DNA from: Hyphodiscus hymeniophilus
Taxonomy: Eukaryota > Ascomycota > Leotiomycetes > Helotiales > Hyphodiscaceae
Assembly: GCA_016508695.1 (NCBI GenBank)
Contig: VNKQ01000018.1
Span: forward strand, 496,001 to 560,000
Length of the DNA: 64,000 bases
Direction of reading: 5' to 3'
Made by a program: the position numbers and the translations under genes. How positions within the stretch are numbered: position 1 is the first letter of the stretch; every line of letters begins with the position of its first letter. This document shows, piece by piece, positions 22,833 to 35,800 of this stretch. A model generated the notes under the pieces. It ran no database searches. It worked only from the letters and a program-made list of their open reading frames with translations, and was not told the origin of the DNA.

Positions 22833-24481
22833 TTAGGTGGAGCGAGAGTGTAAGTGAGTTCTGTTCTGCTATTCATTAGATGGCCTTTGCAACTCTACAT
22901 CACTTCCCACACGGAAGCTAGAATCCAGCAGTGTATAGATCCTGCTGTAAGCGATTATCGTCCCATTACTCCAGTAAAGTCAATATTTCTATTAATGTGA
23001 CTAGGTAGGGATTCACTCATGTCAAGACTACCTACCTTAGTACGACTAGTACTCACATGCATACGTGACACTGTCACCACAAGGTTATCTAGGTCTGACT
23101 TGACCTCAGGTCCAGTCTTCTCCTCTCTAGTCAATATAATCATGATTCCACAATACCAATATATTTTTCGCCATACACCCACATATTACAAAAACTCTAC
23201 CAGCCACAAAACTTTTCCCACCTTTCCTTGCCATCTGAAACCCTCACATGGAGAATCCAAAGCTGGATGATTGACACACAATACAAATCACGCGAATGAA
23301 TTGTTTATCAAGCCCTTGGAATGTCGGTAATTGGCACTGTAAAACAGCTCATATCTTGTGTTATTAGGCCTTACATTGAATTCGTACCAAGTGCTGCCAC
23401 ATTTTGGGCAAGGGACTGTGGCACAGGACATTTGTTCATGGTTTACGAACGAGAAGACAGGGCACCAGGTATTGGAAAGTGTTGCGGCTCTACACATAAA
23501 AAAGCGGGTGTAGACGTGCGATAAACACGAGGGTTCTTACAAGCCTTGGACAACGACTCGTTATTTCTTTGATAACGTAGCTTTTCATGTATCAGTTGTC
23601 CCACAACAAAATGAACAAGTCATACAATGTAACTCGATACAACAACCAAGAGGAAATGAATATCAAAGGTGCTTCGACACCACACCAAACCGAGACCTGA
23701 GAACATCATTGTCTACAGAAGGGAAGCAACAAACAGTTGTGGAAAGGTAAACCGGTGCCTCGCCTCCCTAACTCATAACAATGAGATCAAAGATATGAAC
23801 TTCAAAGCGACATCCAGAACATCGGCCAGCAGCGCTCTACAGAGGTTTCGCCTGCGCCACCCAGTTCACCTCTTCTGAGACTATGGTCTCAAGACTTTGA
23901 GATAATACCTATTTTAGCAAGGCATTCTACTAAAATCATTCTCAGCTTAGGTTTTGACCGTTTCATTTTTCTGTGATATAATGAGACCTCCGGGATCCTA
24001 GCAGTCAATGAATGTGTAGTCGTTTTCACCCTTTGAATAACCAAGTCAAGGCTGTTGAAACAGCAAACTGTGGAAGAAAGGTCGGGCAAAAAAATGCTGT
24101 AACTTACTCAGCGAACGTTTGTGTTCGAGTTTGTGTCATTTGATGTTTGTTTCTTTTTCCCAGTCCTTTATTGATGACTACAATGTCTAATGGGAACACC
24201 CCGTTAATATGTATAAATCCTTATTTTACTAACGAAACAGGATTTACGCCACACAGTGTACGGGGTAGTGGGGTTCTCGGGTCGTTGTTGTCGGCTCGGG
24301 TAAAACTTCTCCAGGCAAGGCTGATTAACGGCTGACACACTGTTGGAATTGAGCCCGTTGAGCCCCGACGCGGGGAGGACTTCCTTCAACATAAAGTCCC
24401 CCAATTCCTAATATTCTCTAACGTTGCTATACAGTCCATAACCTCAATTAACATCTCAAAGCTTTTGGTAGATACAGCACA
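22833..24481. other. 1.6-kb intergenic region
   Basis: No recognisable gene. A short imperfect inverted repeat of CTAGGTAGGG with CTACCTACCTTAG lies at about 23002-23041. The last 300 bases are the promoter of the maleylacetate reductase gene. Confidence 0.45.
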
Positions 24482-25611
24482 ATGGACGCATTCGAGTACA
24501 ATGCAGCGCCAGGTCGAGTCATCTTTGGTAGTGGCACGCTCTCCAAGCTCGCCTCCGAAGTATCACGACTCAATCTCTCCGCCCCTCTCCTCCTTTCTAC
24601 TCCTCAACAGGTATCCGAGGCCTCTAAACTCGAAAAACTTCTCGATGGTAAAGTTGCAGGTATCTTCGCCGAAGCAACGATGCATACTCCTTCAGGCATC
24701 ACCGCAAAAGCCCTGGATTATGCCAAATCGACGAAGGCTGATTCAGTGATATCGATTGGAGGTGGAAGCACAATTGGTCTTGGGAAAGCGATATCAATAA
24801 GGACGGGATTGCCACATATCTGTATACCTACGACGTATGCTGGCTCTGAAATGACACCCATTCTCGGGGAGACCCAGGATGGAAAGAAAACCACTAGAAG
24901 CGATCCCAAAATCTTACCTGGGACGGTCATCTACGATGTTGATCTTACGATGACCTTACCGTCGAGTATGAGTGCTACGAGTGGTGTCAATGCTATTGCA
25001 CATTCCGGTAAGTCTGGCATGAGAAGACTTGAAAACATCCTGGCTGCTAATGCGAATGAATAGTGGAAGCTCTGTATGCTAAAAATACGAATCCTATCAT
25101 TAACCTCCTAGCACTCGAAGGGATCAAATCTCTGGCTTCGTCCCTTCCCACTATAGTCTCAACTCCCTCCGATGTTGCAGCTCGCCATTCCGCCCTTTAT
25201 GGTGCGTGGCTCTGCGGTACATGTTTGGGTGCTGTTGGGATGTCTTTACATCACAAGCTCTGCCATACGCTTGGAGGTTCCTTCAACATGCCTCACGCTG
25301 AGACTCACACTATTATATTGCCACATGCTCTGGCTTATAATGCGCCGAATATTCCCGAGGTCATGAAGAAGTTAGCGGATGTGCTTCCTGGTAGCGATGG
25401 CGATGCGATCAAAGGGTTGAATCTGTTGTTGGCAAGGTTAAAAGTAAAGAGAGGTTTGAAAGACTTTGGATTCAAAGAGGAGGATGTGGACAAGGCTGCT
25501 GAGATTGCGGTCAGTAACCCATACTGGAACCCAAGGCCTGTGGAGAAAGGCCCTATTACAGAATTACTGAGACGGGCTTGGGCTGGCGAAGAAGCCAGAG
25601 CAGATCTCTAA
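24482..25611 (+). CDS. maleylacetate reductase (iron-type alcohol dehydrogenase family)
   Basis: Two exons (24482-25007, 25064-25611) with a 56-nt intron (GTAAGT...ATAG) encode 357 residues, the usual length for maleylacetate reductases. The Rossmann-like NAD site is seen as ISIGGGSTIGLGKA, preceded by GRVIFGSGTLSKL. The metal/substrate half has IAHSVEALYAKN at the splice junction and HTLGGSFNMPHAETHTIILPHALAYN. The enzyme reduces maleylacetate to 3-oxoadipate with NAD(P)H, feeding hydroxyquinol and resorcinol-type aromatic degradation into the TCA cycle. Usual partners (intradiol dioxygenase, phenol hydroxylase) are not adjacent here, so the pathway is unlinked or the substrate is different. 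Cytosolic: no targeting signal seen. Confidence 0.92.
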
Positions 25612-25937
25612 GTAAAATGTACAGGTAGGTTGGGAGTTCAATGAAATTTTATACAAAGACTTAGTTTGTACGCAAGTGATGTTCGGTAAGTTTCTGCCTT
25701 CCCTGCCCTTCCCGGTCGCTTTTCAAGGCTCGTCTGGCACATCCAACAGAGCATTTAAGCTACTGTCCCATGGCTCCATGAAGTTCCCCGGTGCGCTTTG
25801 TTCCTTCCCCGAGCGTCTTCTCAAGGGGACGAAGCTCAGTTGAGGCCCGCGATGCTCCTTCTTTCGTTGGGAGCCTCAGATCCCCCTCTCTTTCAGATCT
25901 GTCTGTAAGCTTGCTCGTCTTCGATTGCTCGTACAAC
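25612..25937. other. short convergent intergenic region
   Basis: About 330 bases between the 3' ends of the maleylacetate reductase gene and the minus-strand hypothetical gene. Nothing notable. Confidence 0.5.
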
Positions 25938-26582
25938 TCAAACGACATCCCAGTCGTCCTCGATTTCCACACCTTCTGTTTTCTCGAATTCAAGGAGTTC
26001 GAAGATTTCCTCTTCCCTAATATCGATCCATTCATCATCTTCGATGAGCAATAGCGAGTAAAAAGTTTCTCGTGATGGAAGGCATAACGCTCCTGGAGGA
26101 GCAGGTGCTACGAAGCCAATGTCTTCCTTATTGGCGCTCTGGGTCCTCCCGTTTGTATGGTCGAGGTCGCAACTTTCAAGCCGTTTTTCTGCTTCGTCTC
26201 CATCACACGGGTCTTCTCTTGACCCTGCTCTCGCTTTTATTTTCTCGTTTTTGACGTTCGCACCAGCTCCCTTTCCTTTCATTCTTCTCATCCCCCTAAC
26301 ACTAGTCTTGACCCTCTCCGCCGGTCTTGCGCCTCTCATATCCTTTTTCGTCCGCCTCTCCCCTTCAAGCTTCCAGACCGGTGAATACACACCAGGAGCT
26401 GCACCACAGAAATTGTGCTTATAACCTTCGATATCATGAGGCTCACACCGGATAGGACTGGGCAGGGTCCGAACTGTGCGCCTGTATAACCACTGGTCCC
26501 AAGCATTCCAGCATCCAGGTACGTGAGGCATGAAAGCAGGCCGGCCGTGTGTTGGGAGACGCTTCGAGGATTTTGGCGGCAT
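25938..26582 (-). CDS. hypothetical protein, basic middle and acidic tail
   Basis: An uninterrupted frame of 214 residues from the ATG at 26582. The N-terminal third is Trp/Pro/Cys-rich (PHVPGCWNAWDQWLYRRTVR, then HNFCGAAPGVYSPVWKLEGERR). The middle is strongly basic (residues about 78-115) and could be a nuclear signal. The C-terminus is acidic (DDEWIDIREEEIFELLEFEK). Such charge segregation suggests a real protein, but I recognise no family, and no membrane or signal segment is visible. Coding status is supported only by length and composition. Confidence 0.55.
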   Translation of the reverse strand: MPPKSSKRLPTHGRPAFMPHVPGCWNAWDQWLYRRTVRTLPSPIRCEPHDIEGYKHNFCGAAPGVYSPVWKLEGERRTKKDMRGARPAERVKTSVRGMRRMKGKGAGANVKNEKIKARAGSREDPCDGDEAEKRLESCDLDHTNGRTQSANKEDIGFVAPAPPGALCLPSRETFYSLLLIEDDEWIDIREEEIFELLEFEKTEGVEIEDDWDVV

Positions 26583-27530
26583 CGTTCTGGGGATATCTTG
26601 CTCTCTTGTTTCTGTGTTATTGATTTTAGAATTCTGGTCTTTCGGATTTGAATCAGGATTTGGCTATATTTTTGGTGCGTTTGCCTTGTTGGATATGAGT
26701 CAGGCCAGGGGAGGAGGCTTAGCTTGAGTGCTTCGCCTCCTGCTCCTGTAAGTAATATCGTTGACAGTCGGGATCCTTCCGGTCTGCCATCCCGAATTAT
26801 CCCCCACGTCTCAGTACTTCGATTCGGTTTGTGAAGGGTTGACTTGAGAACCCTCGTTTATCCATGCACGTGACGTGGACAAGACTGGATATCCCTTTTT
26901 GACCCAGAACAACTACCTTACCCGGCAATTTCTCCAGTAAAAGGCTAAGATTGTACTCGAATGGTTATAGAAAAGGTTGAACCCAAGGAACCAGAAGACG
27001 TATTCGTAGTCGTATTTGCCGTATTATCCAAGGCAATACAAATCTATGAAGTGAATCTGAAGAAAGCGAGAAGCAGACAACGCCGCCAAGTTCTCTGATC
27101 TCCTCTAGCACTTCTCAGAGAGCACTTACTCTACATACGTAATCCGTTTCTTAGCAGCCCACTGTCGTGATGGCGTTGCTATCACACACGGCCTGGATAT
27201 TGAGTAGACTTCGTCACTCTAGCTGGCAGGCAAAAACGGCATAGAAACAGAGAAGTAAGAAGAGAGAAAACCGACAATGCACAACGGGAATTCGGCTTCC
27301 ACGTGAGCAGGTATCCGTATTTCCAAAACGCTGACAGTGGAGGCGGCGAGGGAAGGGAACAGCAACAACGTGCGCATCGGAAGACTAATAGAGAGGAGCA
27401 CTAGCCGAGTAATTTAATTTGAAGTAGGGTCCTCCTAATTTTACAAACCTTGAGAGGCTTTGGTATCTGAATACAAGTACTTAGCATTAGCAAGCGACAA
27501 GATTCTTAATCACAGAAGCATCGATGTACA
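26583..27530. other. intergenic region
   Basis: About 950 bases, including the promoter of the minus-strand hypothetical gene. No convincing coding frame, repeat or RNA was found. Confidence 0.45.
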
Positions 27531-28752
27531 TCATCCGTAGAACTTTGCTCTGCATGATCCGGGCCAGCTGCGTGACATTTGGTAGCGTTCAAGTGACTTC
27601 TGGGCAGTCATTGTGCTGTCACATAAGTCAGAGGCTTCGTTCTCGCCCATGTTCTGCGACAGGGCGTTTCGGCGACTTGTTCTACCAGAAGAGGGTAACT
27701 TTGCGTTTATCAATCTTTCCACTGGCTCTGAACGTTGACGTACATTGAAGATATTCCCGAAAGGCACCCGAGGATACAGAGCGTGTTCTCTCGTAGCAGG
27801 CTTCTCCATTTACAAAAATGCTGTTCAGGGCTTGATCCTGCTTTCTGTGGCTCGAGGTCCTGCAGGCATTGGACCTTCTTCGTGGTATCAAATACGTTGG
27901 ATATTACTTGTATGGGTGTTACAAGCAATACGTGCCATGTTTGGGGCTTCGGCGCCTGGTAATTTTCCCCACCATGGTCGCCGTCATGGAATGAAGTCGT
28001 TCCGGACACGGAAAATCTCCTGAACGTCAGATATGTCTTCTTCTTGGCGTTTCTTTCGAAATGCATACCACCAATTATTCGCTCGTCCCATCAAGTACTT
28101 TGTCCAAGGAATTCACCTATGCACTATCGATCGTCACTGTCGATGGGTACAATCTGAATTCTGGGTGTGTAACATCCAATCTAGCTGTTCCAGCCAGCAC
28201 TTCCATGACCACAGTTTCCTGTCAATTGTTACGCCACAATGGCCCGCAGCCATCAGCAGATTCTGCGCTTCTCTCGCAGTCGGATTTCTCCACTCCATAG
28301 TCGAGGCCGTATCCAATATGCTTGCCAATAACTTATCATGACCGCTCCTGTTGACTACAGTATTCGGCGTAGATTTCGTCTCCGTGCCAACTATGCCCCA
28401 GGGTATGGATTTGTCGTACCCCTGTGGCACTATCAAATCACCACAAATGCCACGTCCCAAGACGATCAGGCCGGTGCTGCCTCTCATCATCAACCCGAAT
28501 CGTCAACTGCTCGAGATCCCTCATCATGAGCACATCGGGGAGCGCTATTGGATATACGCAGGCTCGCTCGCCTGGGCTTGCGTCAGATAGGTATTCGTAG
28601 TATTTTGCGATCGGTATCGACGGTCTCGGATTGGGTATCGCATTGTTGTATCTAGTCGTATCGGCGAGAGGATCTTCAGGGTTTGAAGCAGGAGTTGGGG
28701 TGGGGATTGGAACCCGCGATCTCAGCCTAACTGAATTGGGGACCGATCTTTA
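27531..28752 (-). pseudogene. decayed or unresolved multi-exon coding region
   Basis: Two stretches read as real protein on the minus strand although neither has a plausible start. One is 28752 to about 28429 (RVPIPTPTPASNPEDPLADT, then IAKYYEYLSDASPGER and LMMRDLEQLTIR). The other is about 28440-28137 (QGYDKSIPWGIVGTETKS, then ILDTASTMEWRNPTAREAQN). They are in different phases; a 73-nt intron with a poor donor (GTTGAT) could join them. Downstream, the second frame continues with protein-like sequence (YLMGRANNWWYAFRKKRQEE) but is crossed by several TGA stops and one TAA, each one C-to-T change from CGA or CAA. Below about 28070 all three frames look equally open, so the 3' part is uncertain. 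I do not recognise the family. Confidence 0.4.
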
Positions 28753-29098
28753 AGCGCATACTACCTTACCTGGTACTTAATACTTCGTGAGTTGCACTAA
28801 AAGACCGACTCATAGAGATATTTAATGGGTTGATTCTTATATATCATTTACTTCCACGGAGGAAATCTCAATTCAATTCGAGTTCAAGGAATGCGAAGAT
28901 TCGTTTTGGTAACACACACATTTATCCTAAACCACTGTCGTCACGGCAGTTCTCTGAATAATACGCCACCCTCCATAGACTAGTCTTTCTCTGTCTTTTC
29001 TCTCTTTCTATCCAAGACTCTCAGATCTGCTGCACCCTATTCTGCATCTTGACTTCGATATAAGTGTATTCGAACGTTCAAAACGTATTTCGCAAAGA
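28753..29098. other. promoter region of GRAM-domain gene
   Basis: About 350 bases with a pyrimidine-rich stretch (TCTTTCTCTGTCTTTTCTCTC) at about 28983-29008, common near fungal transcription starts. No gene. Confidence 0.5.
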
Positions 29099-31220
29099 AT
29101 GGCAGCCCAGAGACTACCCACCCCTATGAAGGCAAATACCGCCATACTCGACCGAACCACGATTGATTCGTCGGGAAAAGTAGAACCAATTTCACTTCCC
29201 CTTGACTTCAACAGCTCGGAATCAAATCTTGTTTCCAATGATGCATCGTTAAATGCAGTTCTTAAGTCCCCAAACACTATCGCAGAAGAAAATAAGGATT
29301 CAAGTTCAAAACGCCACCGACTCTTGCACAAGACAAAGGAAATATTGCATGTCTCCCTCAAGAAAGATGAGGCAGTCCCGACAGCACCAATCCTCTCATA
29401 TGCCAGAGATACTGTCTCTGATTCAAGACTTGTAAATGAACAGCCGAAGCCGGAGAAACAAAGCGCCAAAGAGCTCCTCCACCGTCCTATCACTAAAGTT
29501 ATCTCCAATGTCACGAAAGAAGGAGGACATCAGATTGTTTCCAATCTTGTTGCCAAAGAGATCAGTCACGGCAATGAGGTCGAACTGGTAAGAGCTTATG
29601 AGGAAGTTGGGAAGCCGGGAACAGATACCCAAGTGAAGGAAAGAAAAGACGCATTAGAGTTATTAATCAAGGAGAGGCAAAATATGTTCGTGAGATGGAC
29701 AATGGATCGACATGTTACAAAAGTCCGTATCCAACCCACGGGGACTGTGCCTAAACGCTCGAGAAATGACTTCAAAGTCCAAGGTGGGTCTGCAACAGAG
29801 AAAACTGACTGGGAAGGCTGGGTCCATCATGTAGGACTTCTGCAAAGTGCGAAGGTGATATAATCATCTGCTTACGTTTGTCAGTCTATGAAATATTACG
29901 CCAAGAAGTACGGAAGTCGTTACATTGGATATTCCTCTGAGCCGCCAACCGCAAGTAGAGACAATGTGATGCCTGCTATCGAAAAACTCCTAGTGGCTTC
30001 GGCACCACTCCAGACTTTCATAATGACTGTCCGACGAGTATATCGATGGGATAACCGGAATGAAACGTTGAAATATTTAGGCATTTATTCCATTCTCTGG
30101 ATCTTCAACCTTGTGTTTCCTGGCTTCGTTTGTAGCACAATTATCCGTTCTGTTGATTAAAAGCTGACAAAAATGTAGCTAGCGGCAATCATCTACTTCA
30201 TACTCCATCGGCGTGTTCGTCCTCCTGCGATCGAGGATCTTCGCAGAGATATTGAACGAGTTGAAGAGTTGACCGAAACCGCACTGACACTTTCCGAATT
30301 CATTGAAAAGAAAGGGGAGCAGGCCTGGGTAGATCGTCTTATTGAAGACGCTGGACCATGGGCAATGATACAGTTAGCTGATCTGGCAAACCTCATGGAG
30401 ACTTTGAGGAAGTGAGTGTCTCTGGAATCATATCGCACGCATGGAGAGAACTAATCTTCTCAGCTTCTACGAATGGAGAGTCCCCAGCCAGACTGCACAG
30501 ACCCTGGCACTCATGACCCTGGGGCTTCTTGTGGTAACATTCGTTCCCATAAACCTTCTTGTCAGGTTATCCACTCTGGGTGGCGGTATTGCTTTCTTCG
30601 GTCTCTTCCCTATCAGTAGTCGTGTCCCTGAATATCGATTGCTCGTCTCACCTGTGAAGTGGCTCTTCTGGAATATCCCTACTCATGGTAAAGAAAGGGT
30701 TTAACCATAAATGAGTCACAAGCTGACGAAATGCAGCCGAATGGGCCATCATTACCCTTCAAGCCGAAGGACATCGTCATCGAGAGCAAAACCCTTCTTC
30801 TCAGTCCCCCACTAGAGCCGAGGTTGCGACTGAAGATTCGGACACCGAATATTACGGGTCTTACGATTGTACACACGACGAAAAACACGGAAAATTGATT
30901 CTCAATCCTACTGGTGTACACTTCATTTCATCTATTGGCCATAAGAAGCATTTTGATCTCCCATATGAAAGCATTGAGAAACTAGAAAAGGTAGGCGCAC
31001 CCATATCTTACGCTGTAAGCTTTTGGCCCTAACTCGAAAACAGGTCATGCGCCTTGTGAGCAAAGGCATTAGCAAGGGACTTGGTAACAATTCAGGAGAA
31101 GATCTGACACTAATCGTACCCGGAGGATTAAAGTATCTGCTGAAGAATATGAAAGACAGAGATCAGGCTTTTTCGCAAATTGTTGGATTTAGTAAGGTGA
31201 CGTGGCAGGTCGTGTGGTGA
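29099..31220 (+). CDS. GRAM-domain membrane protein
   Basis: Six exons: 29099-29854, 29885-30127, 30179-30411, 30464-30687, 30737-30990, 31044-31220; about 628 residues. Introns 2-5 are 49-53 nt with matching phases. The first intron is either 30 nt (29855-29884) or 54 nt (donor GTAGGA at 29831), both in phase. The N-terminal 200 residues are polar. Two hydrophobic pairs follow: YLGIYSILWIFNLVFPGF-LAAIIYFILH, and TLALMTLGLLVVTFVPINLLV with GGIAFFGLFPI. The C-terminal part (HGKLILNPTGVHFISSIGHK ... FDLPYESIEKLEKV) is a GRAM/PH-like fold, which binds membranes or phosphoinositides. The ending WQVVW matches a fungal family annotated DUF3292-like from memory. Likely an organelle-membrane lipid or contact-site protein (inference). 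Confidence 0.85.
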
Positions 31221-31976
31221 AGCGGGATAGGACAACTTCTGGTGGTGAAAGAAGCGCGATTTACTCTCTTTGGAAGAAAACGATTCCCGGCAAAGCATCA
31301 GGCTTGTTATCGCAGAGTTACACGGGTTGGATGATGTTCATTGCGTGGAGCTTGTGCATCAATCATTTGCTACCTCTTTCGTACGGCAGGGTAGAACGAA
31401 GGAACGAGAAAATGAACGTCTGACACGACCAGTGGCGGACAGCCACTAGAAGCCCTGATTGTTGCACCTCCAGCACGCCTGCAAGCGAAGCCTGAAGACT
31501 TCGCACATTACCTACTGGAAAACGCTGATTTCCTACTTCAGTATTCTAAGAGTTCTATGAGTTTATAAACCAAAGTTTGACTTGTTTTACTTTTCATTCA
31601 ATCCTGTTTGTTTATTATTTCGCTGCTTAGTCTGCCGATCACTTCCACGGATTACTCACAGCGGAAGCACGCCTGCGAATCCTTCCATTGTCACCATTGC
31701 TGACATTTCCTTCGCTGGATCACCAGCCTTGTATTTCGTTTTAATTATTTCAAAGATTCACATATGGAGAGGTTGCACCAGGTGAAGCTCCTCTTGATGA
31801 CGCATCCCGAGGGAGCGTGATGGAACAGTATTGATCCGTCGACGCTGCAACCGGTGCCTCGCAACATGTATAAACAGTTCTGCTAATGCTCTATTTCCCT
31901 CATAAAAACTCATAGAAACACCTCGAAAGACGTGTCTTGCTTTTCCAACAGCTGACTATTTGTCTCATCTCTCAAA
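31221..31976. other. intergenic region and promoter of secreted protein gene
   Basis: About 750 bases. Two short frames (31202-31423 and 31582-31785) lack domains and are not called. A TATAAAC-like element at 31869-31875 precedes the secreted-protein start by about 105 bases. Confidence 0.45.
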
Positions 31977-32552
31977 ATGCTTTCCCACCAATACCCAGTC
32001 AATTTCTTCATAGCCTTCTGCGCAGTCCTTACTTTCGTATCTGCCCTTCCAATCCACAACACAATAGACAGCACACCCGCCGGGCTCGCTGGTGCTTACA
32101 ACGGGGCTCGTATCGATACGATACTCAAGCGGGATGAACAGCTTTCCCCGGGATTTGGTTCGAAGATAGGTGAACCGATTCTCCCTAAAGAGCTTACGTC
32201 TCCTCTGTTCAGATCCAAATCTGGTGATCACATTCTACCGAGAGAGCTGACCTCTCCTCTCTTCCGATTGAAAGAGGGTGGCCCGATCCTTCCACGAGCC
32301 CCCGAGCCAAACAGAAGACAAAATGAAGAGCAAAGGATGTCATCGGACAATTCAGCGCAAGGGATGTCATCAGAAAATGGAGAGCAAGAGACATCATCGG
32401 GAGTCGCACAGAGTGAACAAACAACAGATAATGATAGTATGAGCGAGATGGGCAGCGGAGCACAGTTCGATCCTCGGGCTGAAGTCGTTGATGGACAAGG
32501 TGCAGAGAAGGGGGCGTGGAAGAATGCTGCGAATCAACTCCTTCCTTTCTGA
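31977..32552 (+). CDS. small secreted repeat protein (effector-like)
   Basis: A single exon encodes 191 residues. Residues 1-24 form a signal peptide (hydrophobic core NFFIAFCAVLTFVSA, cleavage predicted after SA). A Lys-Arg pair at about residue 51-52 (ILKRDEQ) is a Kex2-type site. Then an 18-residue unit occurs about 2.5 times: SKIGEPILPKELTSPLFR, SKSGDHILPRELTSPLFR, and the partial LKEGGPILPRAPEP. The second half is polar, Ser/Glu/Gln-rich, with a weaker SSDN/SSEN repeat and no hydrophobic segment. There are no cysteines in the mature part. This fits secreted, possibly Kex2-processed repeat proteins; function unknown. The start ATG is preceded by A at -3. It could equally be a cell-wall-associated or pheromone-precursor-like protein. 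Confidence 0.75.
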   Translation: MLSHQYPVNFFIAFCAVLTFVSALPIHNTIDSTPAGLAGAYNGARIDTILKRDEQLSPGFGSKIGEPILPKELTSPLFRSKSGDHILPRELTSPLFRLKEGGPILPRAPEPNRRQNEEQRMSSDNSAQGMSSENGEQETSSGVAQSEQTTDNDSMSEMGSGAQFDPRAEVVDGQGAEKGAWKNAANQLLPF

Positions 32553-33869
<1,317 letters not shown>

Positions 33870-35800
33870 TCACAAACTTGGAACACAAAACTGATCCGCC
33901 CTCTCCCTCTCCCTCTCCCTCTGCTTGTTTTTACCAGTATCTTGGATAGCCGGGCGGTTGTTCTCATACGCTGGTGGTGGACTGCTTGCCCTGCGCCCGG
34001 CCTCGCTTTGAAAATTAGGCTTCAGCTCGTACTTCTCTTTTGCCGACCAACCCACTCCAGGATCAGGATTCCACGTTGAGTGATGGCGGAATGGACCGGG
34101 CTCGAGCATATCGGGGCTTTTGATGCGCTTTGCTTCGCGGAGGGAATACGACGCCTGCCACGGTGCGGCCGGATTGAATAAAGATGCATCAAAATCATTA
34201 GTCGGATTGTTGACGATCATTAGATAGAGAATATCCTGCTTGGCATCAGTGTCACTACGCACAATGACTGCAGACAGAGAACATAGAAGGGAACGTACTG
34301 TTTCCATACTCATGCTGTTAAGTCCCCTGGTTAGTCCCACATGATTATTCTCATCTTCAGTTCCACCATTCACGCTCGCCATAGCCTTCAGATTTCCTGT
34401 GAGACTCGACTGTTGTGATTCTTGCCCGTCTTTTGAAGTATGATTACTTGAAATGCTCTTTCGTCGTCTACCCTTCCGTTCCTTTCTCTTATCATCGCGT
34501 CCCGACCTGCTACTAATCAACGACGAAAGACCGCCATTGTGAGCCGAGCTTTTATGATCGCTCCAGCGATTGCGGAAGCTCGAGGATGGTGTGAAGAGGG
34601 AAGAGGTCTCATGTTCGAATGCCTATCGTAATTCATCAGTGTCTATCTTACCAGCTTTACGGGGAAAAACAAACATGTTTTGACTGCGCCCTCCTATCGC
34701 CATAATCCGCTATAAAATGTCCAATTTGTCTAAATGTGTTCTGTTGGGTGGTGGGCGGAGTAGTATTGGCGTCTGGGAAGATGAGGGGTGCGCCTTCAGG
34801 CATTTGAGCAGAGCTAGTGGTAGAAGAGGTGGCATAGTCAGGTGTTGGGAGCGAGGTGTTGACTTTGTCGATTTGGGATGTGTTGGTTGGTCGGTATGTC
34901 AGGACCATTGCAAAGAGGCCATGCGGAATGAAGAGCTCTGTGTTTGCGCGAGTGAGGAAGCTTGTGGTTCTGCAAGATCACCATGTTTAGTATTTCATAT
35001 CCTGTTGGGGATCATTGAAAGAGGGAGTGTTTCGACGCACTTTCTCTCCGTTTGAGTTGTCTCAGCCATTCTGACTGCGATAGCAACCGCCATAGATATT
35101 AACATCGGTGTAAATTCGGGAGCAAGACCTGCACAGAAACTAGCGACGTCGACAGCATCAAAATATGGGGAAGACTATGGGTTCTGTCAGTACTCGACTC
35201 ATACAATGAGAAAGGTTGGAAACAGACCTTGCTGGACGCATTAAACGAGTCAAGAAACTTGAGGAAAGTATACTGGTCGATGCCACACTTCATGAGCGCA
35301 GGAGCGTAAGCTCTCACCCATCCCCTACTTGGATCTCCTGGATATTGCTGTGGAATTATAACTGGGCATGGCAACCTAATTGGAGGACTTTGTTGTTGCA
35401 GTGACGGGTGCATGTATGGCTGGTGAGAAAAATAGTCACCGAATCGTTGACCTTGTGAGAGTATTCGAGGATTAACAGGTGTGTACTTGTCGGCCTTCAT
35501 GATATCTTCTTGAACTCTGGTTGAAAGATTTCTTTGGAAGTCGGCGTAAGCCTGCAGCTCTTGAAAAGCTTTTGCATCTTGTTGAGCTTGACTTTCATTC
35601 GAGAAGCCACCTCGAGATCCTGAGTAAGTCCAAGTTAGCGGTCGTTCTCGAGGCGTTGGAGATGTCTTACCGTAAACCAAGTCTTGCTGGTAGTTGGAGT
35701 TAGTTCTTTTACCTGAACTCTTGCTTGACGACTGATATTCAGATGCTGCCTCAATGGCAAGACCTATACCAGTGCCAATGAGACCGACTATGACGCCCAT
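33870..35800 (-). CDS. fungal protein of unknown function, 546 residues
   Basis: Six exons: 35800-35671, 35619-35228, 35174-35041, 34969-34675, 34622-34299, 34235-33870. Introns are 51, 53, 71, 52 and 63 nt and every phase closes. The N-terminus is a glycine-rich hydrophobic segment (GVIVGLIGTGIGLAIEAASE). The best conserved part reads RAYAPALMKCGIDQYTFLKF, SPYFDAVDVASF, LISMAVAIAVRMAE and ANTELFIPHGLFAMVLTY, a pattern I know from many Pezizomycotina proteins without assigned function. Residues about 290-400 are disordered, with a basic cluster (DDKRKERKGRRRKS) that could be a nuclear signal. Later comes DILYLMIVNNPT. The extreme C-terminus carries an RERERE run from a GAGGGA microsatellite. 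Intron 1 is 51 nt and stop-free, so an intron-retained form (17 extra residues) is possible. Confidence 0.82.

Noticed and set aside
28690..28790. tRNA-like stretch on the minus strand (B-box-like GGTTCCAATCC and a TTAAAG loop)
   Set aside because: The T-stem and acceptor stem do not pair, and the B-box has a mismatch at the invariant purine; the DNA also reads as protein in the decayed gene.
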